Assembly (NCBI RefSeq): GCF_002902945.1
Contig: NZ_CP026102.1
Coordinates: forward strand, 1,178,001 to 1,242,000
DNA: 64,000 nt
Source: Paraburkholderia caribensis
GTDB taxonomy: Bacteria; Pseudomonadota; Gammaproteobacteria; Burkholderiales; Burkholderiaceae
Reading direction: 5' to 3'
Below the pieces are notes generated by a model, which made no database searches, was not told where the DNA came from, and saw only the letters and a program-made list of their open reading frames with translations. A program made the translations under genes and the position numbers. Position 1 is the stretch's first letter. Every line of letters begins with the position of its first letter. Shown here one piece after another: positions 26,257-35,641 of this stretch.

Positions 26257-27168
26257 TTACGCGGTACGTCGTGCCACGGTTGCAGTCTTCTGCGGATTAC
26301 GCCCGCTTTGCAGCAGGAACACGCCGCCAAGAATGCAGGCCATCGCGAGCAGGTCGAGCGGTTGAATGGGTTCGTGCGCGACCAGCACGCCGATTCCCAG
26401 CGCAACGACGGGCGGAATATACGTGACGCTCGAAGCCGCGAGCGCGCCGAGCCGCTGCACGATGAAGTAGTACAGGATATACGCGGCGCCCGTGCCGAGC
26501 AGTCCCAGCCCGAGCACGATGCCGACGGCGGCGCGCGTGTCGTGCGCGATGCGGGTGATGCCGTCGAACGGCGTCACGCAGGCAATCGTCAACAGCGCGA
26601 AGCCGATTTGCCATGTGGACAGCGCGACGGGCGACATGTCGAGCTTCGACAGAAAGCGCCGTGCGTAGACGAATGAGCAGCCCACGCTCAGCGAGCCCGC
26701 CGCCATATACGCGACGCCGCTCAGATCGATGCTCGCGACCGCGCCATTCCATGGCCGCGCGATCAACAACACGCCCGCGAAACCACCCACCACGCCGACC
26801 AGCGCGCGTGGGCTGGGCCGTTCCGCGCGCAATAGCACCCACGCGCAGACGAACGAGAAAAGCGGAATGGCGCCGCTCAACATGCCCGCCACGCTCGACA
26901 GCAACAGCGACGCGCCTTTGGCAAACGCATAGTAGTAAACGGTCGTCGCGAGCAGCGACATCACGATGAAATGGTGCGCATGTCGCAGCTGTTTGCACGC
27001 GAGCGCCTTCGTCGCGAGCGCATAGACGAGCAGCGGCAGGAACCCGGACAGCACGCGCAAGAACACGATCTGCGCGGGCGTGATCCACAGGCTGGCCCAC
27101 TTCATGAACAGAAAATTGCTGCCCCAGATCAGGCCGAGCAGCGCGAACGCGAGATAAGCGGGATTCAT
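26257..27168 (-). CDS. EamA-family (DMT) exporter
   Basis: This 303-residue inner-membrane protein has ten hydrophobic segments in two EamA repeats. The first begins LLGLIWGSNFLFMKWASLW, and SVTYIPPVVALGIGVLVAHE marks the second. It diverges from a GcvA-like LysR gene 102 bases away, a common arrangement in which the regulator controls the exporter. ATG 27168 is used; an in-frame ATG at 27180 would add four residues, and neither has a clear ribosome binding site. The substrate is unknown. Confidence 0.86.
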   Translation of the reverse strand: MNPAYLAFALLGLIWGSNFLFMKWASLWITPAQIVFLRVLSGFLPLLVYALATKALACKQLRHAHHFIVMSLLATTVYYYAFAKGASLLLSSVAGMLSGAIPLFSFVCAWVLLRAERPSPRALVGVVGGFAGVLLIARPWNGAVASIDLSGVAYMAAGSLSVGCSFVYARRFLSKLDMSPVALSTWQIGFALLTIACVTPFDGITRIAHDTRAAVGIVLGLGLLGTGAAYILYYFIVQRLGALAASSVTYIPPVVALGIGVLVAHEPIQPLDLLAMACILGGVFLLQSGRNPQKTATVARRTA

Positions 27169-27270
27169 GGCGAACACCATCGGATGCAAAGGACGATGCG
27201 CCGATTGTGCTGCGCGCACGGATGCGGTACAAACGATTTGTTCTCGTCGATACCGTAGAAAAACTATCCT

Positions 27271-28149
27271 ATGTCCGCCACGCCACCCCTGAAAGCGCTG
27301 ATCGCGTTCGAATCCGCGATGCGTCTGAGCAGTTTTTCTGCGGCTGCCGATGAACTGAACGTGACCCCCGGCGCAGTTGGCCAGCAGATCCAGAAGCTCG
27401 AGGCGTGGCTCGGTGTGGTGCTGTTCGCGCGTCAGGTGCGGCAGATCATCCCAACGGATGAAGCGCGCGCCTACTACGCACAGATTCAGCCGGCACTCGC
27501 GCAGATCATGCATGCCAGCCGCCGCGTGCGCGAGAATCAGGGCAAAGGCGTGCGCGTGTCGATGCCGCCCAGCTACGCGGCCAAATGGTTCGCGCCGCGC
27601 ATGACGGACTTTCTGATCGCGCATCCGGACATCGCACTGGAGCTGAACACCACGACCGCGATGGTCGATTTCGAATTGCAGTCGATCGATCTCGCAGTGC
27701 GTTACTTCGACGGCAATGCGCCCGATCTGCATGTGCAACTGCTGCATGCCGACGAAGCGCGCGTCTATTGCAGTCCATCGTACGCGAGGCGGCTGAAGCT
27801 GAAGGCCCCCGACGATCTGCAACGTGCAACGCTGCTGCATAACACGCTGCATCCGCACTGGACGACGTGGCTGAAGAAATTCAGCAAGCTGTCTGCGCGG
27901 CAGATCGACGGCATGGCGGGCATTCACTTCGACCAGTCGCTGATGGCGATCGAGGCGGCAGTGCGCGGACAGGGCGTCGTTCTCACGAGCGCGGTATTGA
28001 CGGAAGCGGAGACGGCGGCGAAATCGCTGATCGATCCCTTCGGTCAGAGTCTGCCTTTGAAGACCGCGTACTACCTCGTGCATCCGAACTCGATCGAACT
28101 CAAGCCGGGCGCGGCGACCCTGAAGGCATGGTTCACCGGCGAGCCATGA
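27271..28149 (+). CDS. LysR-family regulator (GcvA-like)
   Basis: The 292-residue protein has an N-terminal winged helix (residues about 8-66: LKALIAFESAMRLSSFSAAA, LNVTPGAVGQQIQKLE). A periplasmic-binding-like effector domain follows, with GVRVSMPPSYAAKWFAPRM and FDQSLMAIEAAVRGQGVVLT. The PGAVGQQI helix and the SYAAKWFAPR segment are characteristic of GcvA-type regulators. It probably controls the divergent EamA exporter. It ends before a hairpin shared with lldP. Confidence 0.9.
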   Translation: MSATPPLKALIAFESAMRLSSFSAAADELNVTPGAVGQQIQKLEAWLGVVLFARQVRQIIPTDEARAYYAQIQPALAQIMHASRRVRENQGKGVRVSMPPSYAAKWFAPRMTDFLIAHPDIALELNTTTAMVDFELQSIDLAVRYFDGNAPDLHVQLLHADEARVYCSPSYARRLKLKAPDDLQRATLLHNTLHPHWTTWLKKFSKLSARQIDGMAGIHFDQSLMAIEAAVRGQGVVLTSAVLTEAETAAKSLIDPFGQSLPLKTAYYLVHPNSIELKPGAATLKAWFTGEP

Positions 28150-28154
28150 ACAGA

Positions 28155-28180
28155 AACGCCCGCTCAGGAAAGCGGGCGTT
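28155..28180 (-). terminator. Terminator hairpin between lldP and the LysR gene
   Basis: A perfect 10-bp stem, AACGCCCGCT (28155-28164) and AGCGGGCGTT (28171-28180), lies between convergent genes. On the minus strand it is followed by TCTGTT, weakly U-rich, so it mainly suits lldP but may work both ways. Confidence 0.7.
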
Positions 28181-28205
28181 CATCAGGCGCGGTGGAACGG
28201 GAAGA

Positions 28206-29927
28206 TCAACCCGGCAACATGCCCGGCAGCACGTAAGCCTGCAACAGCGTGATCAGACCGACGATCACCGCGAACAGCAGACTATGGCGCACCGTGAAGC
28301 GGAACAGCTCCGACTCGCGTCCGACGAGCCCCGTTGCCGCGCAAGCAACCGCGATCGACTGCGGCGAGATCATCTTGCCCGTCACGCCGCCCGTCGTGTT
28401 CGCCGCTACGAGCAAGGTGTCCGACACGCCGATCTGATGCGCGGTCGTGTGCTGGAGCGAGCAGAAGAGCGCGTTCGACGACGTGTCCGAGCCCGTCAGG
28501 AACACGCCGAGCCAGCCGAGCACGGGCGAGAAGAACGGGAACGCAGCGCCCGTTCCGGCGAGCAGCAGCGCGAGCGTCGACGACATCCCCGAGTAGTTCG
28601 CGACGAAGGCGAACGAGAGAACCAGACCGATCGACAGCACGGGGCGGCGCAGTTCCTTCAGCGTGTCGACGAATGTCGCGAGCGCGTCGCGCGGCTTCAC
28701 GCGCAGCAACACCATCGAGATCAGTGCCGTCGCGAGGATTGCCGTGCCGACTGCCGGGAGCAGATCGATCTTGAGCACGGCTTCGTACGCTTTCGGCGTC
28801 GCGACAATGGGCGCCGTCTTCATCACGAGCTGATCGAGCGCGGGCACCTTGAACTTGAGGATGCTCCACGCCAGCGCACCGTTCGCGGCGAACAGCGCCT
28901 TGAACGGTTGCAGGCTCCAGACGGTGACGACGGCGGTCAGAATGCCGAACGGCGCCCACGCGCGGATGGTCTGAAGAAGCGTATAAGGCGACGCGCGACG
29001 GCTGACGCCCGCAGCGCCATTCGAACCGCCTCCAAAGCCACCCGTGCCGCCAAAGCCCGACAACGCCGCTGCACCGCCACTCACCGCGCCGCGTGCGGTA
29101 TCGCGAGCGCGGCGCGGCTGCCAGACCTTCAGGAACGACGCGAGTGCGACGAGGCTGACGAGCGCCGACGTGATGTCGGGCAGTTCAGGTCCGATGTGGT
29201 TCGACGTGAAGTATTGCGTGACGGCGAAGCTGCCGCCCGCGACCAGTGCGGCCGGCCACGTTTCCTTGAGGCCGCGCTTGCCGTCCATCATGAACACGAG
29301 CCAGAACGGCACGGCGAGCGACAGCAGCGGCAACTGGCGGCCCGCCGTCGCGCCGATCAGAAACGGGTCGATGCCCGTCACCTGGCCCGCGACGATGATA
29401 GGAATACCCATCGCGCCAAACGCGACGGGCGCGGTGTTCGCGATCAGGCACAGACCCGCGGCCTTGAGCGGATCGAAACCCAGCCCGACGAGCAGCGCCG
29501 CCGTGATCGCGACGGGCGCGCCGAAGCCTGCCGCGCCTTCGAGAAACGCGCCGAACGAAAAGCCGATCAGCAGCAGTTGCAGACGCTGGTCGTCCGTCAG
29601 CGCGAGCACGGATGCGCGGATGATGTCGAACTGTCCCGTCTTCACGACCAGCTTGTAGAGGAACACGGCCGTGACGATGATCCACGCGATCGGCCACAAG
29701 CCGTAGGCGAAGCCGAAGCCCGCCGCCGCGAACGCCTGCTGCGCCGGCATGCCATACGCAAAGATCGCGACAGCCAGCGACAGCGCCAGCGTACCTGCTG
29801 CCGCGACATGACCCTTCAGGCGCAGTCCCGCCAGCGCGATGAAGAAAAAGATGATGGGGATGCTGGCCGCGAGCGCGGATAGCCAGAGGCTGCCGAGGGG
29901 CAGGTAGGTCTGATACCACGGGTGCAT
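28206..29927 (-). CDS. lldP: L-lactate permease LldP
   Basis: This 573-residue lactate:H+ symporter of the LctP family has 12-14 hydrophobic segments. FSFGAFLEGAAGFGAPVAIT is the family signature near residue 125, SDTSSNALFCSLQHTTA lies near residue 470, and GKMISPQSIAVACAATGL is near the C-terminus. A Gly/Ser-rich loop (about residues 285-305) is longer than I would expect from E. coli LldP. It starts with a strong GGAGGAG site and follows lutB on the same strand after 112 bases, so it supplies substrate for the LutABC oxidation complex. Confidence 0.95.
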   Translation of the reverse strand: MHPWYQTYLPLGSLWLSALAASIPIIFFFIALAGLRLKGHVAAAGTLALSLAVAIFAYGMPAQQAFAAAGFGFAYGLWPIAWIIVTAVFLYKLVVKTGQFDIIRASVLALTDDQRLQLLLIGFSFGAFLEGAAGFGAPVAITAALLVGLGFDPLKAAGLCLIANTAPVAFGAMGIPIIVAGQVTGIDPFLIGATAGRQLPLLSLAVPFWLVFMMDGKRGLKETWPAALVAGGSFAVTQYFTSNHIGPELPDITSALVSLVALASFLKVWQPRRARDTARGAVSGGAAALSGFGGTGGFGGGSNGAAGVSRRASPYTLLQTIRAWAPFGILTAVVTVWSLQPFKALFAANGALAWSILKFKVPALDQLVMKTAPIVATPKAYEAVLKIDLLPAVGTAILATALISMVLLRVKPRDALATFVDTLKELRRPVLSIGLVLSFAFVANYSGMSSTLALLLAGTGAAFPFFSPVLGWLGVFLTGSDTSSNALFCSLQHTTAHQIGVSDTLLVAANTTGGVTGKMISPQSIAVACAATGLVGRESELFRFTVRHSLLFAVIVGLITLLQAYVLPGMLPG

Positions 29928-29987
29928 GTCGGTCTCCTCCGAATATGCTGTCAATGAATTCTTTTTGGCGGCACGCAGCCGCGCCCG

Positions 29988-30012
29988 GTGCATCGCCGCG
30001 AGGGCGATGCAC
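29988..30012 (-). other. Hairpin in the lutB-lldP gap
   Basis: GTGCATCGCC (29988-29997) and GGCGATGCAC (30003-30012) form a perfect 10-bp stem with a five-base loop. There is no T run after it, so it could be an mRNA-processing or stability element that lets lldP be expressed differently from lutACB. Confidence 0.5.
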
Positions 30013-30039
30013 GTGTGTCGTTCAGCGGTTGAAAGCGCG

Positions 30040-31485
30040 TTACTCGGGTTGGCCGCGCTCGCGCATCAGATCATGCAGACTGCGCGCCGCGGGCTTCAGC
30101 GGCTCGCGGTGGCGGGTCCAGCCCATCTGGTGCTTCGGCGCGAATGCGCGCAGCCTGGTCGCCGCCCAGCGCAACACCTTGTACGCGCGCGGATGCGCGA
30201 ACGCGCCGCTCCAGAAACGCCATACGAACTGTTCCTCGCGGCTGAACTTCGCGCCCTGTCCGCGCAGCGGATGCGCGACCACTTCGTGCGGATTGCGATT
30301 CGCTTCCGTGCGCAGCCGCACCAGCAGTTCGGGAATCGGAATGCGCACCGGGCACACTTCGCCGCATGCGCCGCACAGGCTCGATGCCGTCGGCAGGTCG
30401 GCCGTTTCTTCGAGACCGAGCAGATGCGGCGAAATGATCTTGCCGATCGGACCCGGATACGTCGTGCCATAAGCGTGTCCGCCGATACGCGTGTACACGG
30501 GGCAATGATTCATGCACGCGCCGCAGCGGATGCATTGCAGCGTCGCGCGCAGTTGCTCGTCCGCATAGGCCTGCGTGCGCCCGTTGTCGAGCAGCACCAC
30601 ATGCATTTCACGCGGACCGTCGCGCTCGCCTTCGCGGCGCGGTCCGGTGATCAGATTGAAGTACGTCGTGATCGCCTGGCCCGTGGCGGAGCGCGTCAAG
30701 AGGCTGGACAGCGGCACGATATGCGAGAGCTTCTCGACCACTTTCTCCATGCCCATGATCGCGATATGCACGTCGGGCACGGTGGTCGACAGGCGTCCGT
30801 TGCCTTCGTTCTCGACGAGCCACAGCGTGCCTGTATCCGCCGCCGCGAAGTTGACGCCCGACAGTCCGATGTCGGCATCGACGAATGCGCGGCGCAGCGC
30901 ACGGCGTCCCGTCTGGATCAGTTCGTCGACGTCTTCCGTGTAGCGTGTGTCGGGAATGTGCTGCTCGAACAGTCCGGCGATATCGGCCTTCGTCTTGTGG
31001 ATCGCGGGCATCACGATATGCGACGGCTTTTCGTGCGCGAGTTGCACGATGTACTCGCCCATGTCCGACTCGATACAGTCGATGCCGCGCGCTTCGAGAT
31101 AATGGTTGAGCTCGATTTCCTCGCTCGCCATCGACTTGCCCTTGATCACACGCTTCGCGTGGTGCGATTGCACGATGCCGTGGATGATCGCGTTCGCTTC
31201 GGCGGCGGTTTCGGCCCAATGCACGTGGACGCCGCGCGCGGTGAGACTGGCTTCGAGCTGCACGAGGAGATCGGGCAGGCGCGACAGCGCATGACGCCGC
31301 ACCGCTTCGCCGAGATCGCGCAGATGCTGCAACTCGTCGTCGTCGGGAAACTGCGCGCGGCGCTTCGTTTGCAGAAAGTCCATCGCGCCGCGAAAGCTGC
31401 TGCGCAGTTTGAGATCGTCGAGCGCGGCGCGGGCGCGCGCCTTGAAGTCCTGCGACGGCACGAAGTGCATCGGGGTGGCGTTCAT
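30040..31485 (-). CDS. lutB: Lactate utilisation iron-sulphur protein LutB
   Basis: LutB is the large iron-sulphur subunit of the LutABC L-lactate oxidation system. The 481-residue protein has an N-terminal LUD domain (about 60-300; KRVIKGKSMASEEIELNHYL, GVNFAAADTGTLWLVENEGN). A ferredoxin-like domain with CIRCGACMNHCPVY and CGACGEVCPVRIP, ligands for two 4Fe-4S clusters, follows, and then the DUF3390-like C-terminus. Its ATG overlaps the lutC stop by four bases. The order lutA-lutC-lutB-lldP is one leftward operon. Confidence 0.95.
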   Translation of the reverse strand: MNATPMHFVPSQDFKARARAALDDLKLRSSFRGAMDFLQTKRRAQFPDDDELQHLRDLGEAVRRHALSRLPDLLVQLEASLTARGVHVHWAETAAEANAIIHGIVQSHHAKRVIKGKSMASEEIELNHYLEARGIDCIESDMGEYIVQLAHEKPSHIVMPAIHKTKADIAGLFEQHIPDTRYTEDVDELIQTGRRALRRAFVDADIGLSGVNFAAADTGTLWLVENEGNGRLSTTVPDVHIAIMGMEKVVEKLSHIVPLSSLLTRSATGQAITTYFNLITGPRREGERDGPREMHVVLLDNGRTQAYADEQLRATLQCIRCGACMNHCPVYTRIGGHAYGTTYPGPIGKIISPHLLGLEETADLPTASSLCGACGEVCPVRIPIPELLVRLRTEANRNPHEVVAHPLRGQGAKFSREEQFVWRFWSGAFAHPRAYKVLRWAATRLRAFAPKHQMGWTRHREPLKPAARSLHDLMRERGQPE

Positions 31486-32198
31486 GCTGCGTCTCCATCC
31501 GTGGCGGCAGCCGCATCGTCCTGATGTTCGACGATCACGACCCACAGTTCGCGCGGGCCATGCGCGCCATAGGCGAGCGTTTGCTGGATATCGGAAGTCT
31601 TCGACGGGCCGGAGATCATCACGAGGTTGGTCGGCATGCCCGCCTGCCAGTGCTCGGCGCGCATCGCGGCGTGCAGGTCGGCGTGCAGCGAATGCGCGTA
31701 GACGAGGGCGATATGCAGCGGCGGCACGAGCGACATCGTGCGCGGCGAACCGGCGTCGGGCGCGACGATCAGCGTGCCCGTCGACGCGAGACCCGAACGC
31801 GCGACCGTGAAGCCTGCGTCGATGGTGTCGAACAGTTCGCCTTTCCAGTTTTCGATCGGCTGATCGTAGTGGCGCGTCGCCACGGAAGCGGGCAACGCCT
31901 GCTTCAACGCAGCACCTTCCGCACGCGACGTATCGAGCAGCAGGCGCTTCACGTTCGCATCGCGCAAACGTTGCGCGATCAACCCGGGCCACGTGCGATC
32001 CGTCGCGCGAAACACTTCGGCATGCGAGGCGGTCAGCGCCGCTTGCATCGATTCGACCAGCGCGTGCGTCGGCAGCGCGGCGCGGCGGCTGTCGTAATGC
32101 AGGTCGATCCGTTGGTCGAGGCGTTCCAGTTCGTCGCCTGAAACCTGAGCGGGCGCAGCGGCGCGCAACCGTCCGAGCATGCGTTCGCGCGCGTTCAT
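31482..32198 (-). CDS. lutC: Lactate utilisation protein LutC
   Basis: The 238-residue LUD-domain protein is needed for LutABC function; its biochemical role is unclear. It has GFTVARSGLASTGTLIVAPD and SLVPPLHIALVYAHSLHADL, followed by ISGPSKTSDIQQTLAYGAHG, which is the conserved end of the family. It overlaps lutA and lutB by four bases each, so all three are translationally coupled. Confidence 0.94.
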   Translation of the reverse strand: MNARERMLGRLRAAAPAQVSGDELERLDQRIDLHYDSRRAALPTHALVESMQAALTASHAEVFRATDRTWPGLIAQRLRDANVKRLLLDTSRAEGAALKQALPASVATRHYDQPIENWKGELFDTIDAGFTVARSGLASTGTLIVAPDAGSPRTMSLVPPLHIALVYAHSLHADLHAAMRAEHWQAGMPTNLVMISGPSKTSDIQQTLAYGAHGPRELWVVIVEHQDDAAAATDGDAA

Positions 32199-32989
32199 GC
32201 TTTGCTTCCCGTGTTTTTTGCATCGGCGCGTTGCGTGCGCCGCCACAGAAAACTCGCGATATGTTCGACTTCGACAGGCGCGCCCTGGTGACGGGCCGCA
32301 TGGCCGATGTTCAGCAGGCAACCGCAATCGGCGGAAACGATCCGCTCGCAGCCCGTCGCGCAAGCGGAGGCGACCTTGTCGCGTACCATCGCGCCGGAAA
32401 TGTCGGGATGTTTCAGCGAAAACGTGCCGCCAAAACCGCAACATTCCGATTCGCGCTCGTGTTCGATGCGCGTGACGCCCGGCAACGCATCGACGAGTTC
32501 GACGCCGTGCACGCGCGTGCCCATTTCGCGCCGCGCCGCGCACGACGTGTGCAGCACGACGCGTTCGGACGGCGCGTCGGTGGAGGCGGGTAGTTCGATC
32601 TGCAGCACGCGCAGCAGGAATTCGCTCAGCTCGTACACGCGTTCGCTGAGCGCTTGCGCTTTTTGCGCCATCGCGGGATCGTCGGCGAACAGCTTGGGCC
32701 AGTGGTGGCGCATCATGCCCGCGCACGAACCCGACGGCACGATGACAGGCCACGGTTTCGAGAAGAGATCGAGCTGGGCGCGCGCAACGTCGCGCGCCTG
32801 TTCGGGATTGCCGCTGCTATACGCGGGCTGGCCGCAACAGCTTTGCTCCTGAGGAAAGTGCACGACCAGCCCTTCGCGTTCGAGCAGCTTCACCGCGTCG
32901 AGCCCGGCTTCGGGGACGAACAGATCGACGAGGCAGGTCGCGAACAGATAGACGTCGCGTGGGGCCGCCGGATAGTGCCTTTCCTTCAT
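32195..32989 (-). CDS. lutA: Lactate utilisation protein LutA
   Basis: The 264-residue protein has two CCG (cysteine-rich) domains, as in heterodisulphide reductase and glycolate oxidase GlcF. The first contains FATCLVDLF and QSCCGQPAYSSG, the second HTSCAARREMG and ESECCGFGGTFSLKHPD. It probably transfers electrons from lactate together with LutB. It is the first gene of the leftward operon and diverges from lldR, with a GntR-type operator in the 165-base gap. Confidence 0.95.
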   Translation of the reverse strand: MKERHYPAAPRDVYLFATCLVDLFVPEAGLDAVKLLEREGLVVHFPQEQSCCGQPAYSSGNPEQARDVARAQLDLFSKPWPVIVPSGSCAGMMRHHWPKLFADDPAMAQKAQALSERVYELSEFLLRVLQIELPASTDAPSERVVLHTSCAARREMGTRVHGVELVDALPGVTRIEHERESECCGFGGTFSLKHPDISGAMVRDKVASACATGCERIVSADCGCLLNIGHAARHQGAPVEVEHIASFLWRRTQRADAKNTGSKA

Positions 32990-33111
32990 ATCTCGCTCCA
33001 GAGTACTTCCGCTTGTTCGTCCGCTTTGTGCGCTGTCGGCATCGGATGCGGCTCGCGCGGATCGCTTGAATCGTTGACGCATGATTCCCAAATGTGCGCG
33101 ACAATACAAAT

Positions 33112-33122
33112 TGGTTGGACCA
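33112..33122. promoter_or_regulatory. LldR operator, lutA-lldR intergenic copy
   Basis: TGGTTGGACCA is an exact TGGT-N3-ACCA dyad, the consensus of FadR-subfamily GntR regulators. It lies between the divergent lutA and lldR starts. Repression relieved by L-lactate is inferred from the regulator family. Confidence 0.8.
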
Positions 33123-33154
33123 CTTAAGCATGAGCGACGCAGCAAGGGAAGCGT

Positions 33155-33865
33155 ATGGCGACGGGTACGAGAGAGCGGGGCAGGGTGGAGGGCGTGATGC
33201 GGCAGATGGAAACGTCGCTGCTCGACGGCACATGGCCGCCGGGTTCGCGGCTGCCCGCCGAGCGCGCGCTGGCCGAACAGTACGACGTGTCGCGCAACAC
33301 GGTGCGCGAAGCGATCCAGCGGCTGGCGGCGCGCGGCCTGTTGCAGAGCCGGCGCGGCGCGGGCGTGTTCGCGACCGACCAGTTGCGCGCGGGCATCGCA
33401 TCGCCGTGGGGGCAACTGGTTGCGGATCACCCGGTCTTGCGCGACGACATTCTCGAATTTCGCCGCGTGCTGGAAGGCGCAACAGCCTACTTCGCGGCAA
33501 TGCGCGCGACGCAGGCGGATATCAGGCGCATCCGTTCAATGATGCGCGAACTGGAACGCTCGCACGCTTGCGACGACAAGGACAGCGAAGCCGCCGCCGA
33601 CGCGCAGCTGCACGACGCCATCGCGCTCGCGTCGCACAACACGATGTTCCTGCATCTGCATACCAGCGTGCTCGGCATGCTGCGCGAACACATCACGATC
33701 AGCGGCACGGACGTGCGCCTGCAGGGCCCGGCGGAATCGGAGCAACTGCTGATCCAGCATCGTGCGGTGAGCGATGCAATCTGTTCGCGGCGCCCGGAAG
33801 AAGCGCGCACCGCAATGCACACGCATATCGACTTCGTGCGCAGTATCCGCGAACGGCAGGGTTGA
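33155..33865 (+). CDS. lldR: GntR/FadR-family lactate regulator LldR
   Basis: The 236-residue regulator has an N-terminal winged helix (LPAERALAEQYDVSRNTVRE and AIQRLAARGLLQSRRGAGVF). An all-helical FCD effector domain follows, with the expected metal-binding acidic and His residues (FRRVLEGATAYFAA, DAQLHDAIALASHN, HRAVSDAI, HTHIDFV). It diverges from lutACB-lldP and two TGGT-N3-ACCA sites flank it. AAGGGAA precedes ATG 33155. Confidence 0.92.
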   Translation: MATGTRERGRVEGVMRQMETSLLDGTWPPGSRLPAERALAEQYDVSRNTVREAIQRLAARGLLQSRRGAGVFATDQLRAGIASPWGQLVADHPVLRDDILEFRRVLEGATAYFAAMRATQADIRRIRSMMRELERSHACDDKDSEAAADAQLHDAIALASHNTMFLHLHTSVLGMLREHITISGTDVRLQGPAESEQLLIQHRAVSDAICSRRPEEARTAMHTHIDFVRSIRERQG

Positions 33866-33887
33866 GCCGCTGTCAGCGGCTCCAAAG

Positions 33888-33898
33888 TGGTCCAACCA
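33888..33898. promoter_or_regulatory. Second TGGT-N3-ACCA operator, beyond the 3' end of lldR
   Basis: AAGTGGTCCAACCA (33885-33898) is the exact inverted copy of the 14 bases at 33112-33125. It lies in the 51-base gap between the convergent lldR and chemoreceptor genes, where no promoter is expected. A looping or auxiliary operator is one reading. Confidence 0.65.
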
Positions 33899-33916
33899 GA
33901 TCCCTGCGCCGAACCA

Positions 33917-35494
33917 TCAGACCACGGCGTCGGCCACCTGGAAGGCGTCGACCGAGGTCTTCAACCGCCCAGCCTGCTCGGTCAGCGAATGCGCAGCGGC
34001 GGCTGCCTGTTCGACGAGCGCCGCGTTTTCCTGCGTGAGGCTGTCCATCTGCGTGACGGCGAGATTCACCTGATCGATACCCGCGCTCTGTTCGGCGGCG
34101 GCTGCGGCGATTTCCTGCATCACGCCCGTGACGCTCGCAATTGCATCGCGGGCCTGCTGGATCGTCGTGCCCGTGCGTTCGACGAGGCCCGCGCCGCTGC
34201 CGACCCTGTCGACGGCGCGGCTGATCAGTTGCCGCACTTCCTTGGCGGCGCCCGCGCTGCGATGCGCGAGCGTCCGCACTTCGCCCGCGACGACGGCGAA
34301 GCCGCGTCCCTGTTCGCCCGCGCGCGCCGCTTCGACAGCGGCGTTCAACGCGAGAATGTTGGTCTGGAATGCGATGCTCTCGATGACCTCGATCACCTCG
34401 ACCATCTTCTGCGATTCCGTCGAGATATCGCGCATCGTCGTCACCGCCTCGCCGACCATCACGCTGCCCTGGTTCGCGATCTGCGCGGCGCTTTCGGCCA
34501 GCTCGCTCGCGGTGCGCGCGTTTTCGGCCGTTTGCCGCACCATCGACGTCATCTGCTCCATGCTCGCCGCCGTCTCCTGCAGCGAAGCGGCCTGATTCTC
34601 GGTGCGCGACGACAGGTCCGCGTTGCCGCTCGCGATTTCTCCGGCGCCCGTCGCGACGTGATCGGCGGCGTGCTTGATGGCGCGGATCGTGTCCGTCAGC
34701 GTGTCGCGCATGCGGCGCATTTCTCGCAGCAGGCTGCGCTCGTCGTCGGTGCGCGTGTCGATCGACACGGTGAGGTCGCCGACGGCAATCGCGTTCGCGA
34801 CGTCCGCCGCATAGCCGGGATCGCCGCCGATCGTGCGCTGGATGCTGCGATTGGTCAGCGCGACGAGCGTGGCCAGCAGCAACGCAATGGCGGCGAACAC
34901 GCCGCCAATCAGATACAGCGAGCGCATGAAGGCCGCGTCGATATCGTCGACATAGGCGCCCGTTGCGATGATCCAGTCCCACGGCGCATAGCGCACCACG
35001 TAGCCAATCTTGTCGACGGCTTCAGCGGGCCCCGCTGCCGACGCCGGGCGCGAATGCGGAAACACGTAATCGACGAAGCCGCCATCGGGCAATTGCGCGA
35101 CTTTGGCGAAAGCCACGTAGTGATGGCGGCCGTCCGCGTCGGCGGTGCCGGCGAGATCCTTGCCGTTCGTCGCAGGCTTGATCGGATGCATGATCATGCG
35201 CGGCGTCGAATCGATCACGAGGAAGTAGCCGTCCTCGCCGTAGCGTATGTCGCGCAACCGGGCGAGCGCTTCCTGGCGCGCGTCCGCTTCGCTCAGCTTG
35301 CCGCTCTGGGCGAGCTTCGCGTATTCCTCGACCAGCGACAGCCCGACGTGCGCGACGTTCACGAGGTCGTTCTTGCGTTCCTCGATGCGCGTTTCGCGCG
35401 ACAGATACGCCGCCGACACCGACACCAGCAGCAAGGCGATCAGACTGATGACGAGCGGCAACCACAGTTTCTGGGTAAAACTCAGCTTCAGCAT
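33917..35494 (-). CDS. Methyl-accepting chemotaxis protein with single Cache domain
   Basis: The 525-residue transducer has a first membrane segment at about 10-30. A periplasmic sCache domain spans about 40-195 (RYGEDGYFLVIDSTPRMIMH and GFVDYVFPHS), followed by a second membrane segment at about 195-215. A HAMP linker and a cytoplasmic signalling domain with the hairpin tip VIESIAFQTNILALNAAVEA come next. It is convergent with lldR beside the lactate genes, and sCache_2 receptors often bind short carboxylates. Lactate taxis is therefore a guess from context only. The stop is 51 bases from lldR. Confidence 0.93.
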   Translation of the reverse strand: MLKLSFTQKLWLPLVISLIALLLVSVSAAYLSRETRIEERKNDLVNVAHVGLSLVEEYAKLAQSGKLSEADARQEALARLRDIRYGEDGYFLVIDSTPRMIMHPIKPATNGKDLAGTADADGRHHYVAFAKVAQLPDGGFVDYVFPHSRPASAAGPAEAVDKIGYVVRYAPWDWIIATGAYVDDIDAAFMRSLYLIGGVFAAIALLLATLVALTNRSIQRTIGGDPGYAADVANAIAVGDLTVSIDTRTDDERSLLREMRRMRDTLTDTIRAIKHAADHVATGAGEIASGNADLSSRTENQAASLQETAASMEQMTSMVRQTAENARTASELAESAAQIANQGSVMVGEAVTTMRDISTESQKMVEVIEVIESIAFQTNILALNAAVEAARAGEQGRGFAVVAGEVRTLAHRSAGAAKEVRQLISRAVDRVGSGAGLVERTGTTIQQARDAIASVTGVMQEIAAAAAEQSAGIDQVNLAVTQMDSLTQENAALVEQAAAAAHSLTEQAGRLKTSVDAFQVADAVV

Positions 35495-35641
35495 TCGGAC
35501 GCCTCGCTACGTGGGCGATATATGAAATGTGGACGCGCCGCGCTGCAATGCGGCACGCATGTCTCCATCTGATATATCGACAACTGAGGCGTGGGCTTGC
35601 GTACAGGGAAACCCTGTCATGGATTGTGCGGAGAGCGGCGA

